Shown: one piece after another, positions 43,674 to 53,503 of the stretch | How the letters are laid out: each line of letters begins with the position of its first letter | Position numbering within the stretch: position 1 is the first letter of the stretch | Assembly: GCF_021216655.1 (NCBI RefSeq) | Contig: NZ_CP080437.1 | Coordinates: 2,914,001 to 2,978,000 of the forward strand | DNA: 64,000 bases | Source: Clavibacter michiganensis | GTDB taxonomy: Bacteria > Actinomycetota > Actinomycetes > Actinomycetales > Microbacteriaceae | Reading direction: 5' to 3' | The notes under the pieces: generated by a model | Told to the model about the DNA's origin: nothing | The model's database searches: none | What the model saw: only the letters and a program-made list of their open reading frames with translations | Made by a program: the position numbers and the translations under genes

Positions 43674-44656
43674 CGGACGGTCCCACGACGTCGGCTCCGA
43701 CGACGACGCTCCGCATCGGGACCCGGGGGAGCGCGCTCGCCCTGGCCCAGACGCGGGCGATCGCCGCGGAGATCACCGGCGCGTCGGGACTCGAGGTCGA
43801 GCTCGTGCCCGTGACCACGCACGGCGACACGTCGCGCGAGTCCCTGTCGAGCCTCGGCGGCACGGGCGTGTTCGCCAGCGCGCTCCGCGAGTCGCTGCTC
43901 CGCGGCGAGTGCGACCTCGTGGTGCACTCGCTCAAGGACCTCCCGACCGCGCCGTACGCCGGTCTCACCGTGGCGTCCGTGCCGGTGCGCGAGGATCCGC
44001 GCGACGTGCTCTGCGCACGCGACGGCCTCACGCTCGCGACCCTGCCGCGCGGCGCCCGCGTCGGCACCGGATCCCCGCGCCGCCGCGCGCAGATCCTCGC
44101 CGAGCGCCCGGACCTCGACGTGGTCGACATCCGGGGCAACATCGACACCCGCCTCTCCCGCGTGACCGCGGGCGACCTCGACGCCGTCGTGCTCGCGGCG
44201 GCCGGCCTCGAGCGCATCGGCCGCATCGACGCCGCCACCGAGCACCTCGAGCTCGACCGCTGGCCCACCGCGCCCGGCCAGGGCGCGCTGGCCCTCGAGA
44301 TCCGCACGGAGGACGCCGAGACGCACTCGGTCGTCGGCCGCGCCGTCGAGGCCGTCGACGACCCGTTCACGCACGCCGCCGTCCTCGCGGAGCGCGGCGT
44401 GCTCGCCGCCCTCGAGGCCGGCTGCGCCGCGCCCATCGGCGCCTGGGCCACCGTCACGAGCGCCCGCCTCGCCCTCACCGCCGTGGTCTACCGGCCCGAC
44501 GGCACGCAGCGCATGGCCGCGAGCCACGAGCTCGACACGGCGGGGCTCGACCTCGCGCAGCTGGGCGCATCCGCCTCCGCGCTCTCGGGGCCCGTGTCCC
44601 GCGAGCTCCTCGACGCCGGAGCGGCCGATCTCGCGCCGCTGGGAGGGACCCGATGA
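43670..44656 (+). CDS. hemC: hydroxymethylbilane synthase
   Basis: From GTG 43670 the product has 328 residues. Signature blocks are [60 protein letters not shown] with active-site Asp/Arg, [14 protein letters not shown], and [13 protein letters not shown], whose Cys (about residue 252) carries the dipyrromethane cofactor. It polymerises four porphobilinogens. Start and stop both overlap neighbours by 4 nt. Confidence 0.95.
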   Translation: MTDGPTTSAPTTTLRIGTRGSALALAQTRAIAAEITGASGLEVELVPVTTHGDTSRESLSSLGGTGVFASALRESLLRGECDLVVHSLKDLPTAPYAGLTVASVPVREDPRDVLCARDGLTLATLPRGARVGTGSPRRRAQILAERPDLDVVDIRGNIDTRLSRVTAGDLDAVVLAAAGLERIGRIDAATEHLELDRWPTAPGQGALALEIRTEDAETHSVVGRAVEAVDDPFTHAAVLAERGVLAALEAGCAAPIGAWATVTSARLALTAVVYRPDGTQRMAASHELDTAGLDLAQLGASASALSGPVSRELLDAGAADLAPLGGTR

Positions 44657-45492
44657 CCTCGACAGACCAGAAGCCCCTGAAGGGCTGGCGCGTCCTCGTG
44701 CCCCGCGGCGGACCGTGGGGCGACGGCGTCGCGTACGACCTCCGCGCGCAGGGCGCCACGCCCGTCGTCGCGCCCATGATCAACTTCGCCGCCACGCAGG
44801 ACGCGCAGGCGCTGGAGTCGGCCCTCGCCGACCTGGCCGCGGGATCCTTCGACTGGCTCACCGTGACGAGCGCCACCACGGTCGACGTGCTCGCATCGCA
44901 CCGCGCCGTCGTGCCCGAGGGCACGCGCATCGCGGCCGTCGGCGAGACCACGGCCGCCGCGCTCGTCGCCGCGGGCTACACCGTCGACTTCGTGCCCTCC
45001 ATCGACTCGTCGGCCACCGCGCTCCTGGAGGAGTGGACCGAGATGGCCGCCGGATCCCCGCGCCGCCGGGTGCTCACGCTCCGGTCCGAGATCGCGAAGC
45101 CGACGCTCACCGACGGCCTCATCGCGCGCGGGCACGACGTGCGCTCGGTCGTCGCGTACCGCACGGTCGGCGTGCTCGTCAGCGACCGGATCCGCGAGGA
45201 CGTCTCCTCCGGCCGCGTCCGCGCCATCCTCGTCACCTCGGGCAGCGTCGCGGAGCAGGTGCACGAGCAGCTCGGCGACGTGCCCGACGGCGTGCTCATC
45301 GCCTGCATCGGCCCGCGCACCGCGAAGGACGCCCGCCGCTCCGGCGTGCGCGTGGACGTCGTCGCCTCCGAGCGCTCGGCCGCGTCGCTCATCCAGGCCC
45401 TGGTCGAGATCGCCCGTCACGAGGAGCCGCGTCCCGACACGGCGGGGCTGACCGGCCTCGCCGACCTCCTCGATCGGAGCACCACCGAATGA
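44653..45492 (+). CDS. hemD: uroporphyrinogen-III synthase
   Basis: The 279-residue protein has the bilobed HemD fold with low family conservation: [73 protein letters not shown] and [16 protein letters not shown] 20-residue C-terminal extension follows. It cyclises and inverts ring D of hydroxymethylbilane. Its position between hemC and hemB with ATGA overlaps on both sides supports the assignment. Confidence 0.92.
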   Translation: MTSTDQKPLKGWRVLVPRGGPWGDGVAYDLRAQGATPVVAPMINFAATQDAQALESALADLAAGSFDWLTVTSATTVDVLASHRAVVPEGTRIAAVGETTAAALVAAGYTVDFVPSIDSSATALLEEWTEMAAGSPRRRVLTLRSEIAKPTLTDGLIARGHDVRSVVAYRTVGVLVSDRIREDVSSGRVRAILVTSGSVAEQVHEQLGDVPDGVLIACIGPRTAKDARRSGVRVDVVASERSAASLIQALVEIARHEEPRPDTAGLTGLADLLDRSTTE

Positions 45493-46469
45493 CCTCCCCC
45501 TACTACCGTCCGCGCCGCCTCCGCACGTCCCCGGCGATGCGTCGGCTCACGGCGGAGACGCGCCTGCACGCCGCCGACCTGGTGCTGCCGATGTTCGTGC
45601 GCGAGGGCCTCACGGAGGCCTCGCCCATCACCTCCATGCCCGGCGTCTCCCAGCACTCGCTCGACAGCCTGCGCCGCGCGCTCGTCGAGGCGGCCGAGGC
45701 GGGGATCGGCGGCGTGATGCTGTTCGGCGTCCCGTCCGTCCGCGACGCCGAGGGCTCCGGCGCGAGCGACCCCGACGGCATCCTCAACGTCGCCACGCGC
45801 GTCGCGGTCGAGGAGGTCGGCGACGCGCTCGTCGTCCAGACCGACCTGTGCCTCGACGAGTTCACCGACCACGGCCACTGCGGCGTCGTCGACGCCGATG
45901 GCGTGGTCGACAACGACCGCACCCTCGACCGCTACCGCGCCATGGGGCTCGCGCAGGCGGAGGCGGGATCCCACCTGCTCGGCCTCAGCGGCATGATGGA
46001 CGGCCAGGTCGGCGCCGTGCGCGAGGCCCTCGACGACGCAGGGCACCACGACGTCGCGATCCTCGCCTACGCCGCCAAGTACGCATCCGCGTTCTACGGC
46101 CCGTTCCGCGAGGCCGTCGACTCGCAGCTCCAGGGCGACCGCCGCACGTACCAGATGGACAACGGCAACCGCCGCGAGGCCCTCCGCGAGGTGGAGCTCG
46201 ACATCGAGGAGGGCGCCGACGTCGTCATGGTGAAGCCCGCCATGAGCTACCTCGACATCCTCGCCGACGTCGCCGCGACCAGCAGCGTGCCGGTCTGGGC
46301 GTACCAGATCTCCGGCGAGTACGCGATGATCGAGGCCGCCGCGCAGAACGGCTGGATCGACCGCGAGCGCGCCATCGAGGAGAGCGTCCTCGGGATCAAG
46401 CGGGCCGGCGCCGACGCGATCCTCACCTACTGGGCCGTCGAGCTCGCCGAGCGCCTCGCCCGGCGCTGA
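45489..46469 (+). CDS. hemB: delta-aminolevulinic acid dehydratase (porphobilinogen synthase)
   Basis: The 326-residue TIM-barrel protein has both Schiff-base lysines, in [14 protein letters not shown] and [13 protein letters not shown]. The metal loop reads [15 protein letters not shown]: two of the three zinc Cys are present and the middle one is Asp, which as I recall is usual in actinobacterial HemB. It joins two ALA molecules. It overlaps hemD by 4 nt, and an 82-bp gap separates it from hemL. Confidence 0.95.
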   Translation: MTSPYYRPRRLRTSPAMRRLTAETRLHAADLVLPMFVREGLTEASPITSMPGVSQHSLDSLRRALVEAAEAGIGGVMLFGVPSVRDAEGSGASDPDGILNVATRVAVEEVGDALVVQTDLCLDEFTDHGHCGVVDADGVVDNDRTLDRYRAMGLAQAEAGSHLLGLSGMMDGQVGAVREALDDAGHHDVAILAYAAKYASAFYGPFREAVDSQLQGDRRTYQMDNGNRREALREVELDIEEGADVVMVKPAMSYLDILADVAATSSVPVWAYQISGEYAMIEAAAQNGWIDRERAIEESVLGIKRAGADAILTYWAVELAERLARR

Positions 46470-46551
46470 GCCGCCCACCTCCCTCCTCCTCGCCGGACGC
46501 GTCCGGCCCACCCTCCGAGCGGATCCCCGCCCGGCACCGAAGGACATCATC

Positions 46552-47919
46552 GTGACCCACTCCCAGGACCTCTTCGACCGCGCCCGCGACGTCATCCCCG
46601 GGGGCGTGAACTCGCCCGTCCGCGCGTTCGGCTCCGTCGGCGGCACGCCGCGCATGATGGTGAAGGCCGCGGGCCCGTACGTGACCGACGCCGACGGCGT
46701 GGAGTACGTCGACCTCGTCAACTCGTGGGGCCCCGCGATCCTCGGCCACGCCCGCCCCGAGGTCGTCAAGGCCGTGCAGGACGCCGCCGCCCTCGGCCTC
46801 GGCTTCGGCGCGACCACGCCCGCGGAGACGGAGCTCGCCGAGCTCGTCACGGATCGCGTCCGCGTCGCGGGCGTCGACGGATCCCCGGACCGCCGCCCGA
46901 TCGAGAAGCTGCGCCTCGTGTCCACCGGCACCGAGGCCACCATGACCGCGATCCGCCTCGCCCGCGGGTTCACGGGCCGCGACCTCCTGGTGAAGTTCGC
47001 CGGCCACTACCACGGCCACTCCGACAGCCTCCTCGCCGAGGCGGGCTCGGGCGTCGCGACGCTCGCCCTGCCCGGCTCCGCGGGGATCCCCGAGGCCATC
47101 GCCGCGCAGACCATCGTCGTGCCCTACAACGACCTCGACGCCGTGCGCGCCGTCATCGCCGAGCACGGGCCGCGGATCGCCGCCGTGATCACCGAGGCCG
47201 CGGCCGCGAACATGGGCGTCGTGCCGCCGCTGCCCGGCTTCACCGCCGAGCTCGCCCGCATCGCCCACGACAACGGATCCCTCTTCATCTCCGACGAGGT
47301 CCTCACGGGCTTCCGCGTGCACCCGGCCGGCTACTGGGGCCTCGACAACGCCGGCCTCGCGGCCGACCACCCCGACGCCTGGACGCCCGACCTCGTCACG
47401 TACGGCAAGGTCATCGGCGGCGGCCTGCCCGTCGCCGCGCTCGGCGGCCGGGCCGACGTGATGGACCACCTCGCGCCCCTCGGCCCCGTCTACCAGGCGG
47501 GCACGCTCTCGGGGAACCCGGTCGCGGTCGCGGCGGGCCTCACGACCCTCCGCCTCGCGGACGCCGGCGTGTACCGCGCGCTCGACATCGCTGCCGACAT
47601 CCTGATCTACGCGGTCGAGCTCGCCTTCGACCGCGCCGGCCTCGCCTACTCGGTGCAGCGCGCCGGCAGCCTCTTCAGCTTCACGTTCGGCACGCCGCCC
47701 GAGCACGGGATCACCGACTACGCCACGGTGCAGGCGCAGGAGACCTGGCGCTACCCGGCCTTCTTCCACTCCATGCTCGACCAGGGCGTCAGCCTGCCGC
47801 CGTCGGTGTTCGAGGCGTGGTTCGTCTCGGCCGCCATGGACGAGGCATCGCTCGACCGCGTGATCCGCGCCCTCCCGGCCGCCGCGCGCGCTGCCGCGGC
47901 GGCGACCCCGCCCGCGTAG
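46552..47919 (+). CDS. hemL: glutamate-1-semialdehyde 2,1-aminomutase
   Basis: The 455-residue class III PLP enzyme starts [20 protein letters not shown], carries [20 protein letters not shown], and the PLP lysine in [20 protein letters not shown], then [20 protein letters not shown]. It makes 5-aminolevulinate from the HemA product. AAGGAC lies 9 nt before the GTG at 46552. The 82-bp spacer before it has no clear terminator, so it is probably read with hemQHCDB. A strong terminator follows. Confidence 0.95.
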   Translation: MTHSQDLFDRARDVIPGGVNSPVRAFGSVGGTPRMMVKAAGPYVTDADGVEYVDLVNSWGPAILGHARPEVVKAVQDAAALGLGFGATTPAETELAELVTDRVRVAGVDGSPDRRPIEKLRLVSTGTEATMTAIRLARGFTGRDLLVKFAGHYHGHSDSLLAEAGSGVATLALPGSAGIPEAIAAQTIVVPYNDLDAVRAVIAEHGPRIAAVITEAAAANMGVVPPLPGFTAELARIAHDNGSLFISDEVLTGFRVHPAGYWGLDNAGLAADHPDAWTPDLVTYGKVIGGGLPVAALGGRADVMDHLAPLGPVYQAGTLSGNPVAVAAGLTTLRLADAGVYRALDIAADILIYAVELAFDRAGLAYSVQRAGSLFSFTFGTPPEHGITDYATVQAQETWRYPAFFHSMLDQGVSLPPSVFEAWFVSAAMDEASLDRVIRALPAAARAAAAATPPA

Positions 47920-47936
47920 CCGCGGCACGCATGAGG

Positions 47937-47964
47937 ACGGGCCCGGCCGGTCGGCCGGGCCCGT
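47937..47964. terminator. terminator at the end of the heme operon
   Basis: ACGGGCCCGGCC (47937-47948) pairs perfectly over 12 bp with GGCCGGGCCCGT (47953-47964) around a 4-nt loop. It lies between convergent hemL and the nuclease gene and can act on both. Confidence 0.88.
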
Positions 47965-47977
47965 CGTCGAACGCGCC

Positions 47978-48799
47978 TCAGAGCGTGATCGCCGCGAACC
48001 GCTCCAGCTCGACCCAGCCGTCGCGGCCGTCCTCGGGGGTGCCGGGCCGCGCGGTCGCGGGCACGCCGAGCCGGTCGGCGGCGGCGAGCTGCGCCACCCC
48101 GTAGCCCGTCAGCGCTCCGATCTCCGACACGGCGACCTGGTAGGTGCGGTACGGCCCGAGCTCGGGAGCGTCCGCGGTCGCCGACCGCCGGTCGAGGTCG
48201 CCGAGCTCCGGCGCCTGGTCGAGCAGGTAGGCGGTGGCCGCGAGCCGGTCGCCGGAGACCCAGGCGGCGATCTTCCAGAACATGAGCGGGATCCGCACGC
48301 CGCGGTACACGGGGTCGTCGTCCGAGAACACGGGGCCGGTGAACACCGTCATGCGCCGGTCGCCGAGGTCGGCGTTGTCGAGCACGTAGTCCTCGAGGCC
48401 GAGCCACAGCTCCTTGGACTGGTTGAACTCCGCCGCCTGCGGGGCCGCGTTCGTGTACGCGAAGGTGTCGGCGCTGGCGCGGGCGGCCTCCGCGATGCCG
48501 CCCCACACCGGATCCCGCCGCCGCACCAGGTGCCCGCGGTCGATGTCGTTGCGCGCGTACAGCTCGGGGCCGCACTGCTGCTCGGCCGGGAGGCGCGGAT
48601 CCAGGTGCCAGTCGTCGGAGCGCTCCACGTCCACGAGGCGCGCGCCGTCGATGTTCACGGCCGTGACGGCGGCGAGGCGCCGGTCGGTGTCCATGAGGAC
48701 CGTGAAGTGCAGGTAGTCGAGCCGCACGGGCCGCGCGTCGGCCGGAGCCTCCGGCAGCGGGAGGGCGATGGGCAGGAAGTCGAGGTCGTAGCCGTCCAT
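47978..48799 (-). CDS. DNA/RNA non-specific endonuclease (NUC1 family), no signal peptide
   Basis: The 273-residue protein has the NUC1 active-site motif NDIDRGHLVRRRD (D-R-G-H with general-base H90) and the metal-ligand Asn in FAYTNAAPQAAEFNQ, followed by WLGLEDYVLDNA and VFTGPVFSDDDPVYRGVRIP. The N-terminus (MDGYDLDFLPIALPLP) is not a signal peptide or membrane helix, unusual for a nuclease able to cut any nucleic acid. TAGGCT 6 nt before the ATG marks a leaderless transcript and fixes the start. No obvious inhibitor gene lies next to it. Confidence 0.87.
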   Translation of the reverse strand: MDGYDLDFLPIALPLPEAPADARPVRLDYLHFTVLMDTDRRLAAVTAVNIDGARLVDVERSDDWHLDPRLPAEQQCGPELYARNDIDRGHLVRRRDPVWGGIAEAARASADTFAYTNAAPQAAEFNQSKELWLGLEDYVLDNADLGDRRMTVFTGPVFSDDDPVYRGVRIPLMFWKIAAWVSGDRLAATAYLLDQAPELGDLDRRSATADAPELGPYRTYQVAVSEIGALTGYGVAQLAAADRLGVPATARPGTPEDGRDGWVELERFAAITL

Positions 48800-48805
48800 G
48801 TCCGG

Positions 48806-48811
48806 AGCCTA
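48806..48811 (-). promoter_or_regulatory. -10 box for leaderless nuclease transcript
   Basis: Minus-strand TAGGCT, then CCGGAC (6 nt), then the ATG at 48799. Confidence 0.6.
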
Positions 48812-48882
48812 TGCCCGGCCTCGGACGCGCGACCGGGGCCCGGGTGGACGCGCAGCGGACGGCGGGCGACGGGAGGGTCGGC

Positions 48883-49542
48883 TCAGGCCAGGCGGAGAGG
48901 AGCCGTGGCGCGGCCGCGCGCGAGCTCGGCGAAGACGTCCGTGGTGAGCCGGTACGCGTTCTCGACCTCGGCGACGACCCGGGCCCGCTCGTCGTCGTCC
49001 CACGGCGCCTGGTCGAGTGCCTCGCGGTACGTGCTGCAGAACCGCCGGGGCTCGGCGATCTCCGCGAAGAGGTAGAGGCCGACGCCGTTCGTGTCGAACC
49101 CGAACTGGCGCTGCAGGAGCGAGCGCAGGAGCCGCCCGCCGGACAGGTCGCCGAGGTAGCGCGTGTAGTGGTGCGCGATGAAGCCGCCGACCCAGACCGA
49201 GCCGACCTGCTCGATCCGCTCCACGTACGCGGCCGTGCTCGCGAGCGGCCGGACGACCTCGCGCCAGTCGTGTCCGACGAGGTAGTCGAGGTCTGCCTCG
49301 ATGGCGGGGAGGCGCGTGAGGCGGGGGCTGATGAAGCGCGCGGCGACGGGATCCGCTGCCATGCGCTCGGTCGCCTGCTCGATGGCGCGGTAGACGAAGT
49401 AGTGCTGGGCGACGAGGGCCACGTAGTCGTCGCGGCAGCCGCGGCCCGTGACGAGCGCCGTCATGAACTCGTCCGCGTCCTGCGCCTCGGCACGCGGTCG
49501 TGCCCGGTCGCGGAGGGCCTCGGTGAGGGGGACGACGTTCAT
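48883..49542 (-). CDS. heme oxygenase-like protein, proximal His apparently replaced
   Basis: The 219-residue protein follows the bacterial heme oxygenase pattern: FMTALVTGRGCRDDYVALVA, QHYFVYRAIEQA, and the distal-helix block FIAHHYTRYLGDLSGGRLLR. It would open haem to biliverdin, CO and iron. Aligned by eye to HmuO of Corynebacterium diphtheriae, the haem-ligating His (H20 there) falls at A18 here, in RPRAEAQDADEFM, which contains no His. Either another residue binds iron or the protein is altered. A DtxR-type iron box overlaps the start region, so expression should rise when iron is low. Confidence 0.8.
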   Translation of the reverse strand: MNVVPLTEALRDRARPRAEAQDADEFMTALVTGRGCRDDYVALVAQHYFVYRAIEQATERMAADPVAARFISPRLTRLPAIEADLDYLVGHDWREVVRPLASTAAYVERIEQVGSVWVGGFIAHHYTRYLGDLSGGRLLRSLLQRQFGFDTNGVGLYLFAEIAEPRRFCSTYREALDQAPWDDDERARVVAEVENAYRLTTDVFAELARGRATAPLRLA

Positions 49543-49545
49543 GAT

Positions 49546-49564
49546 GTAGGTGAGCCTAACCTCA
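49546..49564 (-). promoter_or_regulatory. DtxR/IdeR-type iron box upstream of the heme oxygenase
   Basis: Minus-strand TGAGGTTAGGCTCACCTAC, 4 nt before the ATG, matches the family consensus (AGGTTAGGCTAACCT core) at nearly all central positions. TAGGCT inside it may be the -10 box, so a bound repressor would block the promoter directly. Confidence 0.75.
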
Positions 49565-49620
49565 TCTGCCTGTCCCGCGGAAGAGGGCTGCGGCCCTCAT
49601 GGCAGTCCGTCGGCGACGGC

Positions 49621-50013
49621 TCAGGAGGCGGCGGCGAAGAAGACGAGGCCGAGCAGCGGCGGCACGCCCTGGATCAGCGCGGGGACGAGGTACTTCTTGC
49701 CGGTGCTCGCGATGATGATCGAGGCCAGCACCATGCACGCGGTCGTGAACAGCACGAGCGTGAGGCCGGCGGGCGCGTTGCCGACGAAGTAGAGGATCAG
49801 CCCGAGGCCCGCGCCGAGCGCGAGGAAGAGGTTGTAGAAGCCCTGGTTGTAGGCCCACGGCTTGATGATGAGGGCCTTCTCCTGGTCGGCCACGCCGAAG
49901 CGCTTCCAGGCGAACGGCTTCTCGAACCAGACGCTCTCCAGGAGGAAGAAGAACACGTGCAGCAGCGCCGCGAGTCCGACGAAGGTTGTGCCGGTGGCGG
50001 CGACTGCGGTCAT
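49621..50013 (-). CDS. DUF1304 membrane protein
   Basis: The 130-residue protein has four hydrophobic helices and the DUF1304 features FFLLESVWFEKPFAWKRFG near residues 22-40 and KPWAYNQGFYNLFLALGAGL near 51-70. The function of the family is unknown. It is transcribed in the same direction as the heme oxygenase but ends 78 bp before that gene's start, so each needs its own regulation. No iron box is seen ahead of it. Confidence 0.85.
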   Translation of the reverse strand: MTAVAATGTTFVGLAALLHVFFFLLESVWFEKPFAWKRFGVADQEKALIIKPWAYNQGFYNLFLALGAGLGLILYFVGNAPAGLTLVLFTTACMVLASIIIASTGKKYLVPALIQGVPPLLGLVFFAAAS

Positions 50014-50097
50014 GATCCCTCACTCCGGCGGCACGGTGCCGCGTCGCGCCAAGGGTAGCGCGAGGCATTCGCCCGCTGCGTGCGCCCGCGGCGGGTG

Positions 50098-51123
50098 CTA
50101 GGCGCGGACGTCGACCACTACCCGGCCGCTCGAGGCGCCCGCGAGGATCCGCTCGCCCGCGGCGATCGCGCCGTCGAGCGGCACGGTGGTGGTGATCGCG
50201 TCGAGGAGCGCGGGGTCGAGGTCGGTCGCGAGCCGCGCCCACGCCTCCTCGCGCAGCGCGGCGGGCGCCTCGACGGAGTTGATGCCCGCGAGCGTGACGG
50301 CCCGGAGGATGAAGGGGAGCACGGTGCCCGGGAGGTCGGGGCCCTGCGCCAGCCCCGCCGCCGTGACGACGCCGCCCCACCGGGTCTGCGCCAGCACGTT
50401 GACGAGCGTCGCGCTGCCGACGCTGTCGACCGCGCCCGCCCAGCGGATGCGCTGCAGCGGCTTCCCGGGTCCACCGAGCTCGGAGCGGTCGATCACGTCG
50501 GCGGCGCCGAGCGCGCGCAGCCGGTCCCCGAGCTCGTCGACGCGGCCGGTGGAGGCGACCACGCGGTGGCCGAGGCGGGCGAGGAGCGCGACGGCGATGG
50601 ATCCGACCCCGCCGCCCGCGCCCGTGACGAGCACGTCGCCGGATCCGGGCTCCACGCCGCCGCGCTCCAGCGCGAGCACCGAGAGCATCGCCGTGAAGCC
50701 GGCGGTGCCGACGGCGGCGGCGCGCGCGGCGGAGAACCCGGCGGGCACGCGCACGAGCGACGCGGCCGGCACCCGCACGCGCTCGGCCAGCCCGCCGTCG
50801 CGGCTCTCGCCGAGGCCCGCGCCGTTGAGGACGACCAGGTCGCCGGGGGCGAAGGCGTCGGATCCGCTCGCGGCGACCGTGCCCACCGCGTCGATGCCGG
50901 CGACGAGCGGGCTGGTGCGCGCGATGCCGGGCCGGCCGCCGAGCAGCATGCCGTCCTTGTAGTTGACGCTCGAGTAGAGGACGTCGAGCGCGACCTCGCC
51001 GTCGCCCGGTCCGTCGGGGCCGCCCGTCGCCCGCTCGTCGGGAAGATCGCGCAGCGCGACCTCGATGCCTGTCGTGCCGTCGTCGGCGACGGTCTGCTCG
51101 GCCACGAGCGCGCGGTATGTCAT
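50098..51123 (-). CDS. MDR oxidoreductase, acrylyl-CoA reductase (AcuI/YhdH)-like
   Basis: The 341-residue protein has the AcuI/YhdH signatures LDVLYSSVNYKDGMLLGGRP, PLVAGIDAVGTV, the Rossmann loop VTGAGGGVGSIAVALLARLG and ALGAADVIDRSELG. Zinc ligands are lacking. Members reduce acryloyl-CoA or quinones with NADPH. It is a monocistronic-looking gene; pfkA lies 32 bp upstream on the same strand and could be co-transcribed. Confidence 0.86.
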   Translation of the reverse strand: MTYRALVAEQTVADDGTTGIEVALRDLPDERATGGPDGPGDGEVALDVLYSSVNYKDGMLLGGRPGIARTSPLVAGIDAVGTVAASGSDAFAPGDLVVLNGAGLGESRDGGLAERVRVPAASLVRVPAGFSAARAAAVGTAGFTAMLSVLALERGGVEPGSGDVLVTGAGGGVGSIAVALLARLGHRVVASTGRVDELGDRLRALGAADVIDRSELGGPGKPLQRIRWAGAVDSVGSATLVNVLAQTRWGGVVTAAGLAQGPDLPGTVLPFILRAVTLAGINSVEAPAALREEAWARLATDLDPALLDAITTTVPLDGAIAAGERILAGASSGRVVVDVRA

Positions 51124-51155
51124 GCCGTCACGCTACGCCCGGGGTCCGGCGCGAC

Positions 51156-52181
<1,026 letters not shown>

Positions 52182-52219
52182 ACGTCCATCATGGGGCACC
52201 GGTCCGCGAGACTGGGCGG

Positions 52220-52927
52220 ATGGACTCCGGACCCGACCGCCGCCCGCATCCCGCATCGCCCGCGACGGGCGACCTCGACGCCCTCGCGCGCCGCGCCATC
52301 GGCCTCGTGCAGGAGGGGCGACGGGCGATCCTCGCCATCGCGGGCAGCCCCGGCGCCGGCAAGACGACCCTCGCGCGGGCGCTCGTGGCGCGCGTCGACG
52401 AGCTGTCCGGCGACGGCACCGCGGCCTGCGTGCCCATGGACGGCTTCCACCTCGCCAACGCGACGCTCGACCGGCTGGGCCGCCACGACCGCAAGGGCGC
52501 GATCGACACGTTCGACGGCTGGGGCGTGCTCGCCCTGGTGCGGCGCCTCCGCGTCGAGACGGACCACGTCGTCTACGCGCCGTCCTTCGACCGGTCCGTC
52601 GACGAGGGCGTCGCGGGTGCCGTCGCGGTGGATCCCGGCACCCGCCTCGTCGTGCTCGAGGGCAACTACCTGCTCGTCGACGAGGATCCGTGGGGGCAGC
52701 TCGCCGCGGAGCTCGACGAGGCGTGGTTCTGCGCGACGCCCGGCGCGGAGCGCTTCGCCCGGCTGGTGGACCGGCACACGGCCGGGGGACGCGCGCCGAG
52801 CGCGGCCGAGGCCTGGGCCCGCGAGGTGGACGGCGCCAACGCGGCGCTCATCGAGGCGACCCGCGGCCGCGCCGACCTCGTGGTGGACGGCACGGCCGCA
52901 GGGGTGCCGGGGGCGATCGGCGGGTAG
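52220..52927 (+). CDS. P-loop nucleoside/sugar kinase (uridine-kinase/PanK-like)
   Basis: The 235-residue protein has Walker A AIAGSPGAGKTTLARAL (residues 40-56), CVPMDGFHLANATLDRLGR with the substrate-binding DGFH, RKGAIDTFDGWG, YAPSFDRSVDEGVAGAV and VVLEGNYLLVDEDPWG. This set matches the nucleoside-kinase-like group related to pantothenate and uridine kinases, often annotated as fructose transport or fructokinase-like. The substrate is unproven. GAGACT 6 nt before the ATG is a weak -10. Its divergent partner is pfkA. Confidence 0.83.
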   Translation: MDSGPDRRPHPASPATGDLDALARRAIGLVQEGRRAILAIAGSPGAGKTTLARALVARVDELSGDGTAACVPMDGFHLANATLDRLGRHDRKGAIDTFDGWGVLALVRRLRVETDHVVYAPSFDRSVDEGVAGAVAVDPGTRLVVLEGNYLLVDEDPWGQLAAELDEAWFCATPGAERFARLVDRHTAGGRAPSAAEAWAREVDGANAALIEATRGRADLVVDGTAAGVPGAIGG

Positions 52928-52937
52928 CGCGCGCGGG

Positions 52938-53438
52938 TCAGAGCTCGACGGTGCCGTGCTCCCCGACGTCCTCCGGGCGCTCGCCCGTGATGGCGGCCTT
53001 GGCGTACTTGATCAGCGCGATCGGCTTCGGGGTGTCCTGGTACCAGTACTCGGCGGCGTCGGCGTGCACGCGGATCAGCGCGACCGTCGGGTCGTCCTTC
53101 CCGCCCTCGAACCAGGCCTCGGCGCCGGCCGACCACAGCTCGTCGATGCGCGCGCGGTCGCGGGTGATCTCCGCGGTGCCCGCGATGGAGAGGAACCCGT
53201 CGCCGGACTGCAGCGACACGTTCACCTGGTCGTCGGCGCGGATCTCGGCGGTCTTGTCGCTCGGATCCTGGGTGAAGAACCAGAGGTCGCCGTCGAAGTC
53301 GCGCTCCTGGCTGGCGAGCGGGCGGCTGACGAGCTGCCCATGGGCGTTGACGGTGGTGAGGAGCGCGATGCGGGCGCTCTTCACGAGCTCGGCGACGCGC
53401 TCGCGGTCGTCTTGGTGGTCGTTCGTTGTGTCGGTCAT
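52938..53438 (-). CDS. pyridoxamine-5'-phosphate-oxidase-like FMN protein (general stress protein 26 type)
   Basis: The 166-residue protein has a split-barrel flavin fold: ARIALLTTVNAHGQLVSRPL, DLWFFTQDPSDKTAEIRADD, VNVSLQSGDGFLSIAGTAEI and EYWYQDTPKPIALIKYAKAA. The length and WxQDT-like end match the GSP26 group, which probably bind FMN or F420 and are induced by stress. The enzymatic role is unknown. It stands alone, converging with the kinase-like gene upstream. Confidence 0.85.
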   Translation of the reverse strand: MTDTTNDHQDDRERVAELVKSARIALLTTVNAHGQLVSRPLASQERDFDGDLWFFTQDPSDKTAEIRADDQVNVSLQSGDGFLSIAGTAEITRDRARIDELWSAGAEAWFEGGKDDPTVALIRVHADAAEYWYQDTPKPIALIKYAKAAITGERPEDVGEHGTVEL

Positions 53439-53491
53439 GCGGGCGACGCTACGCGCGCGGTGGACGGCCGGGCGGGGTCGGCGGCCGTGCG

Positions 53492-53497
53492 TACCCT
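53492..53497 (+). promoter_or_regulatory. -10 box for leaderless DNA-glycosylase transcript
   Basis: TACCCT, then GAGGGG (6 nt), then the ATG at 53504. This supports 53504 rather than the in-frame start at 53426. Confidence 0.55.
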
Positions 53498-53503
53498 GAG
53501 GGG

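Noticed and set aside
45489..46469. Defective zinc site in HemB (Asp for the middle Cys)
   Set aside because: The [12 protein letters not shown] form is, from memory, normal for actinobacterial HemB, so it is not a local mutation.
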